IMG/VR virus record: IMGVR_UViG_3300031775_000040
Span: 1 to 23,825 of that record
Direction: 5' to 3' (one strand)
From: a virus
Length of the DNA stretch: 23,825 bases
Position numbers and translations under genes: made by a program. The notes under the pieces are model-generated. The model saw nothing but the letters and a program-made list of their open reading frames with translations, had not been told where the DNA came from and did not search any database. Below are positions 13,554 through 21,303 of the stretch, in pieces. How positions within the stretch are numbered: position 1 is the first letter of the stretch; every line of letters begins with the position of its first letter.

Positions 13554-13786
13554 TAAAAATACTAAGAAAATTTAAAAACGCGGTTGACCCCAATTATTGG
13601 GCCGAAAGAATTGGCGAGAGTAGCGGAGCTTACGATAAAGCAAGAAAAAGTAAGTTAGCTACCTGGGTGAATAGTTTAGAGGGCTGGAAATGGTGGGCAT
13701 GGCAATTAGGCCCCTGTGTACTGTTTTTTATTCTACTTGAGTTATTGCTAAATGTAATTGGCATGACTATGTTACCTTGGAGGTAA
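13547..13786 (+). CDS. Small membrane protein, C-terminal anchor
   Basis: A 79-residue protein starting inside the last codons of pol, with GGAAG six bases upstream. The first 50 residues are charged and soluble (ILRKFKNAVDPNYWAERIGE ...), followed by a Trp-rich interface (LEGWKWWAWQLG) and one membrane helix (CVLFFILLELLLNVIGMTML) close to the C terminus. It would sit in the inner membrane with most of its mass in the cytoplasm. I recall similarly shaped small proteins in marine phages, without a function. It directly precedes the iscU-like gene (six-base gap). Confidence 0.8.
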   Translation: MLVKILRKFKNAVDPNYWAERIGESSGAYDKARKSKLATWVNSLEGWKWWAWQLGPCVLFFILLELLLNVIGMTMLPWR

Positions 13787-13792
13787 TTTAAT

Positions 13793-14245
13793 ATGGCATA
13801 TTCTAAAGAAGTACTAGATCACTACACTAACCCTAGAAATGTAGGTAAAATGGAAAGGACAAAAAACGTAGGCACCGGTATGGTAGGGGCTCCTTCTTGC
13901 GGGGATGTTATGCAACTACAAATAAAGGTAAAGGATGATGTGATTATAGATGCTAAGTTTAAAACCTATGGGTGTGGAAGTGCAATTGCTTCCTCTTCTC
14001 TTTTAACTGAATGGGTAAAGGGGAAAACTTTAGATAGTGCTAACTCTATAAAAAATGTAGAATTAGCCGAAGAATTAGCATTGCCTCCAGTAAAGATTCA
14101 TTGTAGTGTACTCGCGGAAGATGCAATAAAAGCTGCGATAGCTGACTATAAGGATAAACAGAAAAGTGATAATAACATACAGGGATGTTCAACGAATATC
14201 GTTCCCCGTATTTCAGATACCTTCCGACAATTGGAGCTATTCTGA
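13793..14245 (+). CDS. iscU: IscU iron-sulfur cluster scaffold protein
   Basis: A 150-residue protein very close to bacterial IscU. It starts MAYSKEVLDHYTNPRNVGKM, has GMVGAPSCGDVMQLQIKVKD (Cys36, Asp38) and FKTYGCGSAIASSSLLTEWV (Cys61), and carries the HscA chaperone-recognition motif LPPVK (97-101) next to the third cluster ligand in KIHCS (His103, Cys104). All ligand residues and the chaperone motif are intact, so it should assemble [2Fe-2S] clusters with host IscS and HscA/HscB. The usual protein ends near residue 125. Here about 25 extra residues with one more Cys run into the next gene, overlapping it by 80 bases. A strong GGAGG (13779-13783) precedes the ATG. A complete IscU is unusual in a phage. 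Confidence 0.96.
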   Translation: MAYSKEVLDHYTNPRNVGKMERTKNVGTGMVGAPSCGDVMQLQIKVKDDVIIDAKFKTYGCGSAIASSSLLTEWVKGKTLDSANSIKNVELAEELALPPVKIHCSVLAEDAIKAAIADYKDKQKSDNNIQGCSTNIVPRISDTFRQLELF

Positions 14246-14660
14246 CGGGTTGCTTTTTATAGATGACCTGTTAGTAGATGATACTAATATGCCTGGGGAT
14301 ACTTTAGGGGTTCGACGAGTACAGACCCCTTTTACGGAGTTACTGCCTCTAAGGCGTTCTCTGATTAGTCATGTGGGTTTGCTGAAACAAACAAAGAAGA
14401 ATTTTATAGACTCAAAAGGCGTTCCTTTTACTTATGAGAAAACTAAATTTTGTAATTTAAAATACTATAAAATCCGTAAAGTTGAATTAAAAGAGGTTGC
14501 TTCTTTACTGTGGGTGCATAGTATTAGACCTCCTTTCACTATACCTAGACCCCCCGAAGATGGTAGGAAGTGGGCAGGCATACTACACATGGGGAATACC
14601 CCCTGGTTGTTATACGAGTACTCTAAAGTAAAACTCAAAGACACTAAAAGAAAAGTATAA
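14166..14660 (+). CDS. Conserved phage protein between iscU and iscA, unknown function
   Basis: A 164-residue protein. The likely start is GTG 14166 (TAAGGA eleven bases upstream), inside the 3' end of iscU. The body contains [20 protein letters not shown], then [23 protein letters not shown] and a C-terminal [20 protein letters not shown] and [10 protein letters not shown] recall this 'SDNWSY...PFTYEKT...PF.VPRPP' family from marine myoviruses with no assigned function. It looks like an all-beta or mixed fold. Its position between two iron-sulfur genes may be coincidence or a functional link. An ATG at 14185 in another frame stops after 25 codons and is not used. The true N terminus is uncertain by several residues. 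Confidence 0.8.
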   Translation: MIITYRDVQRISFPVFQIPSDNWSYSDGLLFIDDLLVDDTNMPGDTLGVRRVQTPFTELLPLRRSLISHVGLLKQTKKNFIDSKGVPFTYEKTKFCNLKYYKIRKVELKEVASLLWVHSIRPPFTIPRPPEDGRKWAGILHMGNTPWLLYEYSKVKLKDTKRKV

Positions 14661-14661
14661 A

Positions 14662-14985
14662 ATGGAAATTAGTTTGACAGAAAAAGCAGCTTATCATATT
14701 AACAATTATCTTGAAAATAGAGGTAAGGGTATAGGTATTCGTGTGGCTGTTAAAACAACAGGTTGTTCAGGACTGATGTATGTACTTGAACCAGTTGATA
14801 AACTAATAGAAGAAGATTTAAAGTTTGAAAACTACGGGATTGATATTTTTGTTGATCCTAAAAGTTTAGTGTATCTTAAAGGTACTGAAATGGATTATGT
14901 CAAGAAAGGGTTGAATGAAGGATTTGAATTTAAAAACCCTAATGTTCAAAATGAGTGCGGGTGTGGAGAGAGCTTCGTCGTATAA
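14662..14985 (+). CDS. iscA: IscA/HesB-type iron-sulfur carrier
   Basis: A 107-residue A-type carrier that takes iron or clusters and passes them to target enzymes. It has the same length as E. coli IscA and the three conserved cysteines at the same positions: Cys35 in [13 protein letters not shown], and Cys99 and Cys101 in NECGCGESF. Other landmarks are [26 protein letters not shown] and [13 protein letters not shown]. It starts one base after the preceding stop codon with only a weak AAAG-type site, and its stop overlaps the helicase ATG, so it is coupled at both ends. HesB/IscA-like genes are known in cyanophages and pelagiphages; a partner IscU in the same operon is the uncommon part. Confidence 0.96.
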   Translation: MEISLTEKAAYHINNYLENRGKGIGIRVAVKTTGCSGLMYVLEPVDKLIEEDLKFENYGIDIFVDPKSLVYLKGTEMDYVKKGLNEGFEFKNPNVQNECGCGESFVV

Positions 14986-16268
14986 TGAAAGCACTAATCA
15001 GTAACCGCATTTATCTTGAGGTGACCCAGGAATACAAGGACTTTTTAAGTAAAGAACTCACCTATACTATTCCTTCGTTTAATCCAAGAGATCCGCCTTT
15101 TGTCATAAAAAATATGGCACGAGTACGAGATACGTTGGTAAGCATACCAATTGGAAGAACGGATTTGATACCGAAGGACTACGAAATAGTCGATAGGCGT
15201 ATCAATATACCCGTAGACTTTCCTGAGTTTAAGTTACCACTACGACCAAGTCAACAGGAGGTTTATGACGAGCTTGAAGATAATTGTATAATAAACGCTT
15301 GGGTAAGCTGGGGCAAGACTTTTACCGGCCTTGCAATCGCGGGCAAGTTAGGACAGAAAACACTTATCATTGTTCATACAGTACCGCTAAGAAACCAATG
15401 GGCAAAGGAAGTAGAAAAAGTATATGGAATTACGCCGGGCATAATAGGCAGCGGAAAGTTTGAAATTGATGCTCCAATCGTGATTGGGAATACTCAGAGT
15501 TTATACAGAAATATTCTCAAGATAAATAAACATTTCGGCACTATTATACTAGATGAAATGCATCATGTTTCCTCTCCGACTTTTTCAAAAGTAATAGACA
15601 CAAACTATGCTAGGTATAAGATAGGCCTGTCAGGAACTATTGAAAGAAAAGATGGGAAGCATGTGGTGTTTCGAGACTACTTTGGTAATAAGGTATTTAA
15701 GCCACCAAAGGAGAACTATATGGTTCCTTCCATAACTATATACCCGTCAGAGATAAGATTTATGGACGGGCAGAGAACTCCTTGGGCTAATAAAGTAACA
15801 CACCTATCTAATCAAGAGGAGTATCGACATAGTGTAGCTATGATAGCTGCGGCTTATGCTACTAAAGGGCATAAGGTATTAGTAGTAAGTGACCGAGTTA
15901 GTTTTCTACGGGCTTGTTCAGAATTAACAGGCGATAGGTCTATCTGTGTTACAGGCGAGATTCCTCATGAGGATAGGGAAGAATACTTAGACGAGATTCG
16001 TAGTGGTAAAAAGGATGTTCTATATGGAACACAGGCAATATTCTCAGAGGGAATCTCTGTAGATAGCTTAAGTTGTTTAATTTTAGCAACTCCTGTTAAT
16101 AATGAGCCTTTACTCACTCAGCTAATCGGGCGTATCATACGCCAACAAGAAAATAAAATATCACCTGTAGTGATAGATATCCACCTAAAAGGAAACACAG
16201 CCCGAAGACAGGCTTCCAATAGGATGGGATACTATATGAAACAGGGGTATAAGATAGACCAACTATAA
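14985..16268 (+). CDS. UvsW/D10-like superfamily 2 DNA helicase
   Basis: A 427-residue helicase. The ATG at 14985 overlaps the iscA stop (TAATG); the frame is open upstream, but the conserved start is here. After an N-terminal domain and the Q-like region LPLRPSQQEVYDEL, the P-loop reads AWVSWGKT with Lys111, lacking the usual first Gly. Motif Ia is LIIVHTVPLRNQWAKE, motif II is DEMH (190-193), motif III is GLSGT. The second RecA lobe has VLVVSDRVSF and motif VI QLIGRIIRQ. T4 UvsW and T5 D10 proteins of this type unwind branched DNA and R-loops, moving replication from origin-driven to recombination-driven. The recombination neighbours downstream fit that role. Confidence 0.9.
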   Translation: MKALISNRIYLEVTQEYKDFLSKELTYTIPSFNPRDPPFVIKNMARVRDTLVSIPIGRTDLIPKDYEIVDRRINIPVDFPEFKLPLRPSQQEVYDELEDNCIINAWVSWGKTFTGLAIAGKLGQKTLIIVHTVPLRNQWAKEVEKVYGITPGIIGSGKFEIDAPIVIGNTQSLYRNILKINKHFGTIILDEMHHVSSPTFSKVIDTNYARYKIGLSGTIERKDGKHVVFRDYFGNKVFKPPKENYMVPSITIYPSEIRFMDGQRTPWANKVTHLSNQEEYRHSVAMIAAAYATKGHKVLVVSDRVSFLRACSELTGDRSICVTGEIPHEDREEYLDEIRSGKKDVLYGTQAIFSEGISVDSLSCLILATPVNNEPLLTQLIGRIIRQQENKISPVVIDIHLKGNTARRQASNRMGYYMKQGYKIDQL

Positions 16269-16279
16269 AAAAATAGTTC

Positions 16280-16308
16280 TTGACATTACCTTGACTTTCT
16301 GGTATAAT
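16280..16308 (+). promoter_or_regulatory. Rightward sigma70 promoter P7
   Basis: TTGACA (16280-16285), 17-bp spacer, TATAAT (16303-16308), preceded by AAAAAAATAGTTC as at the leftward promoter. The next bases are ATG (16309), the apparent start of the following gene, so a normal +1 at about 16315 would lie behind that start codon. Confidence 0.85.
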
Positions 16309-16710
16309 ATGCTCTTATATAATTGGAATAGAATCTTTAAAACTTGCAAAGGAAGTCCTTCCGAGATAGTGCGAGTTTTCAAAATGTTAGTTGATAAGCA
16401 GCTTCCTAGAAACAAGTATGATAAACTTTACAAGTATTCATTCATTGATTTTTCTGGGCAGAGCTTCTTAGTTCATCCTGACGTTCTACTATACCAATCA
16501 TATAAATACTCTTACCGAGACGTCTGTGTCTACATAGCACTTGCCTCTTTGAGGTCTTATGGAGATTATAAAGCCTACGGTAAAACAACACTAGATCCCC
16601 TTCTTTTGAAGGAAGATCCTTATAATTTTTTAAACAATAATAGACTACTTTCTTTAGAGAATGGCGAAATTCATTTTCTTCATGAAGAAGTCCCAACGGA
16701 GAAAAACTAA
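16309..16710 (+). CDS. Conserved phage protein of unknown function
   Basis: A 133-residue protein. The start is awkward. ATG 16309 (MLLYNWNRIFK...) follows the -10 box of P7 directly and has no ribosome binding site, but this N terminus looks conserved in related phage proteins I recall. On a P7 transcript, the GTG at 16369 with AAAGGAAG 13 bases upstream, or the ATG at 16384, would be used instead. Features are SPSEIVRVFKMLVDKQLPRN, then IDFSGQSFLVHPDVLLYQSY and VCVYIALASLRSYGDYKAYG. No catalytic motif is recognised. It immediately precedes the putative ssDNA-binding protein gene and may belong to the replication machinery. Confidence 0.75.
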   Translation: MLLYNWNRIFKTCKGSPSEIVRVFKMLVDKQLPRNKYDKLYKYSFIDFSGQSFLVHPDVLLYQSYKYSYRDVCVYIALASLRSYGDYKAYGKTTLDPLLLKEDPYNFLNNNRLLSLENGEIHFLHEEVPTEKN

Positions 16711-17337
16711 ATGGCTATATCATTTAACCAACAAAAGGGTTCTGCCCAAAAAACTTCTATCAGCACTTTTCAGTATAAAGATGGTGACAATGTCATGCGT
16801 ATCGTAGGTGATATTCTTGCTCGTTATGTATACTGGGTTAAGGGTGAAAATGACAAGAACATTCCTTTAGAGTGTCTGTCTTTTGATCGAAATGCAGAAG
16901 CCTTTACAAACCAAGAAAAAGATTGGGTTCGTGAGTACTACCCTGATCTTAAATGTGGCTGGAGCTATGCTACTCAGTGTATTGACAACGGTGAAGTAAA
17001 AGTTGTCAATCTCAAGAAGAAGCTTTGGGAATCAATCATTAGTGCTGCCGAAGACCTCGGTGATCCTACCGATCCAGAAACTGGATGGGATATTAAATTT
17101 AAGCGTGTTAAGACTGGGCCTCTGCCTTATAATGTAGAGTACCAACTACAGGCACTTAAGTGTAAGCCTTCTCCTCTTAGTGCGGAAGATGCAGCTCTTG
17201 CAGCCTCTGTAAAGTCTATGGACGAAGTAATGTCTAGACCAACTCCAGATGCTCAAAAAGAGTTGCTGGATCGTATACGACAAGCACACACTTCAGAAGT
17301 AGATGACACTTTGGAAGCGGAGTTTAATGTAGGGTGA
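16711..17337 (+). CDS. Putative single-stranded DNA-binding protein
   Basis: A 208-residue protein starting right after the previous stop, with GGAG upstream. It opens with a basic, flexible N terminus, then DGDNVMRIVGDILARYVYWV and ECLSFDRNAEAF, a core with WSYATQCIDNGEVKVVNLKK, and FKRVKTGPLPYNVEYQLQAL. The end is acidic (SEVDDTLEAEFNVG). The order (nucleic-acid-binding core, acidic tail that docks partners) and the codon bias towards C, as in the other apparently abundant protein at 7570, fit a gp32-like SSB. Its position before the SbcD/SbcC genes also fits. I see no zinc-binding set as in T4 gp32, so the assignment is moderate. The stop overlaps the next GTG start. Confidence 0.6.
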   Translation: MAISFNQQKGSAQKTSISTFQYKDGDNVMRIVGDILARYVYWVKGENDKNIPLECLSFDRNAEAFTNQEKDWVREYYPDLKCGWSYATQCIDNGEVKVVNLKKKLWESIISAAEDLGDPTDPETGWDIKFKRVKTGPLPYNVEYQLQALKCKPSPLSAEDAALAASVKSMDEVMSRPTPDAQKELLDRIRQAHTSEVDDTLEAEFNVG

Positions 17338-18293
17338 TTTTATTCACAGCAGACTGGCACTTAAAACTGGGGCAGAAAAATGTCCCAGTTGACTGGGCTA
17401 AGAAAAGATATGAAGCCTTCTTTGCTCAAATTCATGAAATAGAAAACGAGTGTAGTATGCACATAATTGGGGGCGATCTTTTTGATCGTCTTCCAACTAT
17501 GGAGGAGCTAGAATTATACTTTTCCTTTATAAGAAAAGTAGGCATTCCAACCCTTATCTATGATGGTAATCACGAAGCTACAAAGAAGAACAAAACTTTC
17601 TTTAGTCAGCTAAAGCAAGTGAGTAGGGATATTAATCCTTTTATTCATATAACAGATTTTTCCTATGTGGACAAGGATAGAGGCTTTAACGTGCTTCCTT
17701 ATGCAGACTTACATAGAGAAGGTAGTATAGAGGCTTTTGATAGTAGTATGCCTTTATTTACTCATGTAAGAGGAGAAATTCCGCCCCATGTAAAACCTGA
17801 GGTGAATTTAGATAGACTAGCAGATTTTCCTGTAGTTTTTGCAGGAGATTTACATGCACATAGCAATACACAAAGAAACATTGTATATCCAGGAAGCCCT
17901 ATGACAACTACTTTTCATAGAAATGTAGTAGAAACAGGGTACTTATTAATAAATGATATAGACTGGTCATGGATGTGGGAGAGGTTTAGTCTTCCTCAGT
18001 TACTTAGAAAAACAGTACAAGACCCAAAGGACATGATACCTAGCACTTATAATCATACAATTTATGAGCTGGAAGGAGATATACAAGACTTATCTAAAGT
18101 TAAAAACTCAGAACTATTAGATAAGAAAGTGGTTAAACGAAGTACAGAGGCTACTCTACTTTTACACAAAGAGATGAGTATAGAAGAGGAGTTAATCGAG
18201 TACTTCACTTATATATTAGAACTCCCCTCAGAAAAAATATCAAGCATTATAGGGACTTACAATGATTACTCTCAAACAGCTACAATGGAATAA
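17334..18293 (+). CDS. SbcD/Mre11-type nuclease (T4 gp47-like)
   Basis: A 319-residue metallophosphoesterase nuclease. Motifs in order: DWH (Asp7, His9), GGDLFDR (Asp48), GNHE (Asn79, His80), THVRGEIPP with a metal-binding His, and GDLHAHSN. With the SbcC-like ATPase encoded next it should process double-strand breaks and recombination intermediates. T4 gp46/47 and T5 D12/D13 are the phage counterparts. The start is GTG 17334, overlapping the previous stop (GTGA), with GGAG eleven bases upstream. The end overlaps the SbcC gene by 32 bases. It is shorter than bacterial SbcD (about 400 residues), as usual in phages. Confidence 0.93.
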   Translation: MILFTADWHLKLGQKNVPVDWAKKRYEAFFAQIHEIENECSMHIIGGDLFDRLPTMEELELYFSFIRKVGIPTLIYDGNHEATKKNKTFFSQLKQVSRDINPFIHITDFSYVDKDRGFNVLPYADLHREGSIEAFDSSMPLFTHVRGEIPPHVKPEVNLDRLADFPVVFAGDLHAHSNTQRNIVYPGSPMTTTFHRNVVETGYLLINDIDWSWMWERFSLPQLLRKTVQDPKDMIPSTYNHTIYELEGDIQDLSKVKNSELLDKKVVKRSTEATLLLHKEMSIEEELIEYFTYILELPSEKISSIIGTYNDYSQTATME

Positions 18294-20055
18294 TTGTTTT
18301 AGCTATGGTTCTGACAATAATTTAGTTTTAGATGATAATAATGTAACTCAGATTATTGGAACAAATGGTACCGGAAAGTCCTCAATACCTTTAATTATTG
18401 AAGAGGCTTTATATAACAAGAATTCTAAAGGGATTAAAAAAGCAGATATACCCAATAGATATGTAGGTAAGGGTTATAATATAAAATTAACTTTTACTAA
18501 AGATACTGATACTTATTCCGTAAGTATAGATAGAAAAACCACAGTAAAAGTTAGGTTGGAAAAGAATGGCGAAGATATATCTAGTCATACTGCTACCAAT
18601 ACCTATAAAAGTATACAAGAGATTATTGGAGTAGACTTTAAAACTTTCTCTCAGTTGGTATACCAAAGTACAAATGCGAGTCTACAATTTCTAACTGCAA
18701 CAGATACAAATCGTAAGAAATTTTTAATTGATCTATTACATCTTGAAGGGTATGTAGGTCTATTCGAAGTATTTAAAGAGCAAGCTAGACAGATTACTCT
18801 TGAAATTAACGGGATGCAAGCAACTGTTAACACGATAGAAAAATGGCTCTCAGATAACAAATTGAGTGATACTACGATACTTCCAATGATAAATTTAGAA
18901 ATAAATACGGAAGAGCATGAGAAAGAGTTCCACACTTTAACGGAAGAAATTGAAAATATTTCACAGAAAAATAAAAAAATTTCAAAAAACGGACAACTAC
19001 GTGAGCTATTGGGGCAGATTGATTTACAAGAAATACAAAGTACATCAATAAAGGAACGGAAGTCTTATGATACACTACAAGCTGATGTAGGTAATCATAC
19101 TCAAATCGCAGCGGGGTCAAAACGACTTTTAAATAAGCTAAGTACATTAGGAGATATTTGCCCTACTTGCGAGCAAGTTGTAGACCCTAGTTTTATAGAA
19201 ACACTAACAAGCACAGAGGCTAAAAAAGTATTAGAATCGGAGGCAAAAATTGAACAAATTGAAGCAGAAATTAAAGAAATTAAAAGGAATAATAACGAGT
19301 TCACTCGTATTCAGAATCTTGAAACTGATTGGAAGGAAATTTATCGAAGTATTGACCACGATCTCCCTAAGGTACTCCTGGATAAAGGAGAGCTTGAAAG
19401 CAAGCTGGAGAACATACGAACTGACTTATTTCAGAGAAAGGAGCAGTTGGAGAGCGCAGCAAAGGAAAACCAAAACAGGACGAAGCATAACACCAGAATC
19501 CAAGTAATACAAGAGCAGACCGAAGGATTTTTAAAACAACTTGAAGAAGTTCAAGATGTATTAAGTAAGCAAGAGGATCTTATCTCTAACTTGGAAATAC
19601 TTAAAAAAGCGTTCAGCACTAATGGTTTGCTTGCATACAAGATTGAAAACCTTGTAAAAGAATTGGAAGAATTAGCGAATACTTATCTTGCAGAGTTGTC
19701 TGATGGTAGATTTACTCTTGAATTTGTAGTCTCTAATGATAAGTTAAATGTACAAGTTACAGATAACGGCAAAATAGTAGATATTCTCGCACTTTCTTCA
19801 GGAGAACTAGCTAGAGTAAATACCGCTACACTGATAGCTATAAGAAAGCTAATGAGTAGTATATCTAAGTCTAAACTCAACATTCTTTTCTTAGACGAAG
19901 TTATTGCAGTATTAGATGATGTTGGAAGAGAGAAACTAATAGAAGTTCTAATCAACGAAGATTTGAATACTTATATAGTCTCTCATGAATGGACACACCC
20001 ACTTCTCGATAAAATCGAAGTAGTAAAGAAAGAAAATATAAGTAGGTTAGAGTAA
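18262..20055 (+). CDS. SbcC/Rad50-type ATPase (T4 gp46-like)
   Basis: A 597-residue SMC-like ATPase. Walker A is GTNGTGKSS (Lys39), with the Q-loop region in FSQLVYQSTNASLQFLTA. Two coiled-coil arms (about 165-295 and 305-440) flank a zinc hook, CPTC at residues 300-303. The C-terminal head has the signature LSSGE (511-515), Walker B ILFLDEV (Asp545, Glu546), the D-loop LDD and the switch His in VSHEW. It forms the complex with the upstream nuclease. The gene starts inside the SbcD gene with no good ribosome binding site, so translation is probably coupled. Confidence 0.94.
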   Translation: MITLKQLQWNNCFSYGSDNNLVLDDNNVTQIIGTNGTGKSSIPLIIEEALYNKNSKGIKKADIPNRYVGKGYNIKLTFTKDTDTYSVSIDRKTTVKVRLEKNGEDISSHTATNTYKSIQEIIGVDFKTFSQLVYQSTNASLQFLTATDTNRKKFLIDLLHLEGYVGLFEVFKEQARQITLEINGMQATVNTIEKWLSDNKLSDTTILPMINLEINTEEHEKEFHTLTEEIENISQKNKKISKNGQLRELLGQIDLQEIQSTSIKERKSYDTLQADVGNHTQIAAGSKRLLNKLSTLGDICPTCEQVVDPSFIETLTSTEAKKVLESEAKIEQIEAEIKEIKRNNNEFTRIQNLETDWKEIYRSIDHDLPKVLLDKGELESKLENIRTDLFQRKEQLESAAKENQNRTKHNTRIQVIQEQTEGFLKQLEEVQDVLSKQEDLISNLEILKKAFSTNGLLAYKIENLVKELEELANTYLAELSDGRFTLEFVVSNDKLNVQVTDNGKIVDILALSSGELARVNTATLIAIRKLMSSISKSKLNILFLDEVIAVLDDVGREKLIEVLINEDLNTYIVSHEWTHPLLDKIEVVKKENISRLE

Positions 20056-20498
20056 TGGTAGATAGTAGAGCGAAGGGTGCTAGAGGGGAATATCTAGTAA
20101 GGGACTTATTAAGAGAGTATACAAATCTCCAGTTTGAGAGAGTACCAATGTCAGGTGCTCTTGAGTATTTAAAAGGAGATTTATATGTTCCTAATGAGAA
20201 AAACTTCTTTTGTATTGAAGTAAAGAATTATGCTGAGTCACCGCTCACTGATAAGATACTAACGCAAAAGAAGACTAATCATTTAACTAAGTGGTGGAAA
20301 AAGTTACTTATACAAGCAGACGGAGGAGGACAAAAACCTCTTCTGTTCTTCAAGTATAATAGATCAAAAATATATGTAGGTACAGAAGTAAAGCCCTCAC
20401 ATATATCTTATATTTATGTTAGTGACTTAAACTGCTACGTTTCTCTCGCAGAGGATTGGTTAAAAAAAGAAAAGGTAGAATTTATAAATGGCACTTAA
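20055..20498 (+). CDS. Hjc-like Holliday junction resolvase / PD-(D/E)XK nuclease
   Basis: A 147-residue nuclease of the archaeal Hjc type. The opening RAKGARGEYLVRDLLRE carries Glu12, followed by FERVPMSGALEYLKGDLYVP with Asp42 and then CIEVKNY with Glu55 and Lys57, the E...D...ExK arrangement of the fold. The KGDL and EVKN spacing is right, and KTNHLTKWWKKL is a plausible DNA-contact segment. It would resolve branched DNA before packaging. The ATG overlaps the SbcC stop (TAATG), and the end overlaps the exonuclease gene by eleven bases. Confidence 0.85.
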   Translation: MVDSRAKGARGEYLVRDLLREYTNLQFERVPMSGALEYLKGDLYVPNEKNFFCIEVKNYAESPLTDKILTQKKTNHLTKWWKKLLIQADGGGQKPLLFFKYNRSKIYVGTEVKPSHISYIYVSDLNCYVSLAEDWLKKEKVEFINGT

Positions 20499-21303
20499 TT
20501 TTAATTCTCAAAGAAAAACAGGCACACTTGTAGTTGATGCGCTAAACTTAGCATTTCGATGGAAACACCAAGGCAGATCAGATTTTAGATACGAATACAT
20601 TAAAACTGTACAGTCTCTTGCGGATTCCTACAAGTGTAATCAAGTAATAATCACAGCAGACCAAGGTTCTTCTACCTATAGAAAGGGTATACGCTCTGAC
20701 TATAAACAGAATAGGAAAGAAAAGTATTCAACTCAAACGGAAGAAGAAAAAATTGCGTTTGAAGAGTTTTTTGACGAGTATCAGTGTACTTTAGATATTA
20801 TAGAGTGGCCGGTACTACAATTTGCTGGTGTAGAAGCAGATGACATCGCAGCACACTTAGTAAAAAATAAAGATGCTTACGGATTCACGAATATGTGGCT
20901 AATCTCTAGTGATAGGGACTGGGACTTACTTATTCAAGAAGGTGTTAGTAGGTTTTCTTACGTTAATCGTAAAGAAGTAACTATAAATAACTGGTCAGAC
21001 CATTATGATGTGACTCCAGAGGAGTTTATATCTCTAAAATGCTTGACAGGAGATAAAGGAGATAATGTTCCAGGAATTCCTGGCATTGGACCAAAGAGAG
21101 CTTTAACATTAATACGAGAATATGGAGATGCGTTTAGTATCCATGATGCTGCTCCTATTCCTAGTCGGTATAAATATATTGAGTCTCTGAATGAGAATTA
21201 CAAGCAGATATTACAAAACTATGAACTAATGGATTTAGTAACATACTGCGACGATGCTATTGGTAAGCAAAATATTGCCGAGATTAAGGATAACTTCATA
21301 TGA
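20488..21303 (+). CDS. FEN-type 5'-3' exonuclease / RNase H
   Basis: A 271-residue structure-specific nuclease that removes RNA primers and 5' flaps, like T5 D15, T4 RNase H or the N-terminal domain of PolI. Seen in order: LVVDALNLAFRW, the helical-arch segment STYRKGIRSDYKQNRKEKY, GVEADDIAAHLV, SSDRDWDLL and the helix-3-turn-helix GDKGDNVPGIPGIGPKRA. The acidic metal-binding residues are all present. The PolA protein of this window has no 5'-3' exonuclease domain, so this gene supplies it. The start lies inside the resolvase gene; the end overlaps nrdA in an ATGA junction. Confidence 0.94.
   Translation: MALNFNSQRKTGTLVVDALNLAFRWKHQGRSDFRYEYIKTVQSLADSYKCNQVIITADQGSSTYRKGIRSDYKQNRKEKYSTQTEEEKIAFEEFFDEYQCTLDIIEWPVLQFAGVEADDIAAHLVKNKDAYGFTNMWLISSDRDWDLLIQEGVSRFSYVNRKEVTINNWSDHYDVTPEEFISLKCLTGDKGDNVPGIPGIGPKRALTLIREYGDAFSIHDAAPIPSRYKYIESLNENYKQILQNYELMDLVTYCDDAIGKQNIAEIKDNFI

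Noticed and set aside
13970-14010. Possible bacterial contamination or chimeric join at the IscU gene
   Set aside because: Flanking junctions use the same overlaps and spacing as the rest of the operon, and codon use looks similar to neighbours, so no join is apparent.
14185-14262. ATG 14185 opening a 25-codon frame, with the thought that a one-base deletion broke the gene at 14166
   Set aside because: The 14166 frame already reads [13 protein letters not shown] smoothly into the conserved body, so no frameshift is needed, and the ATG has no spaced ribosome binding site.
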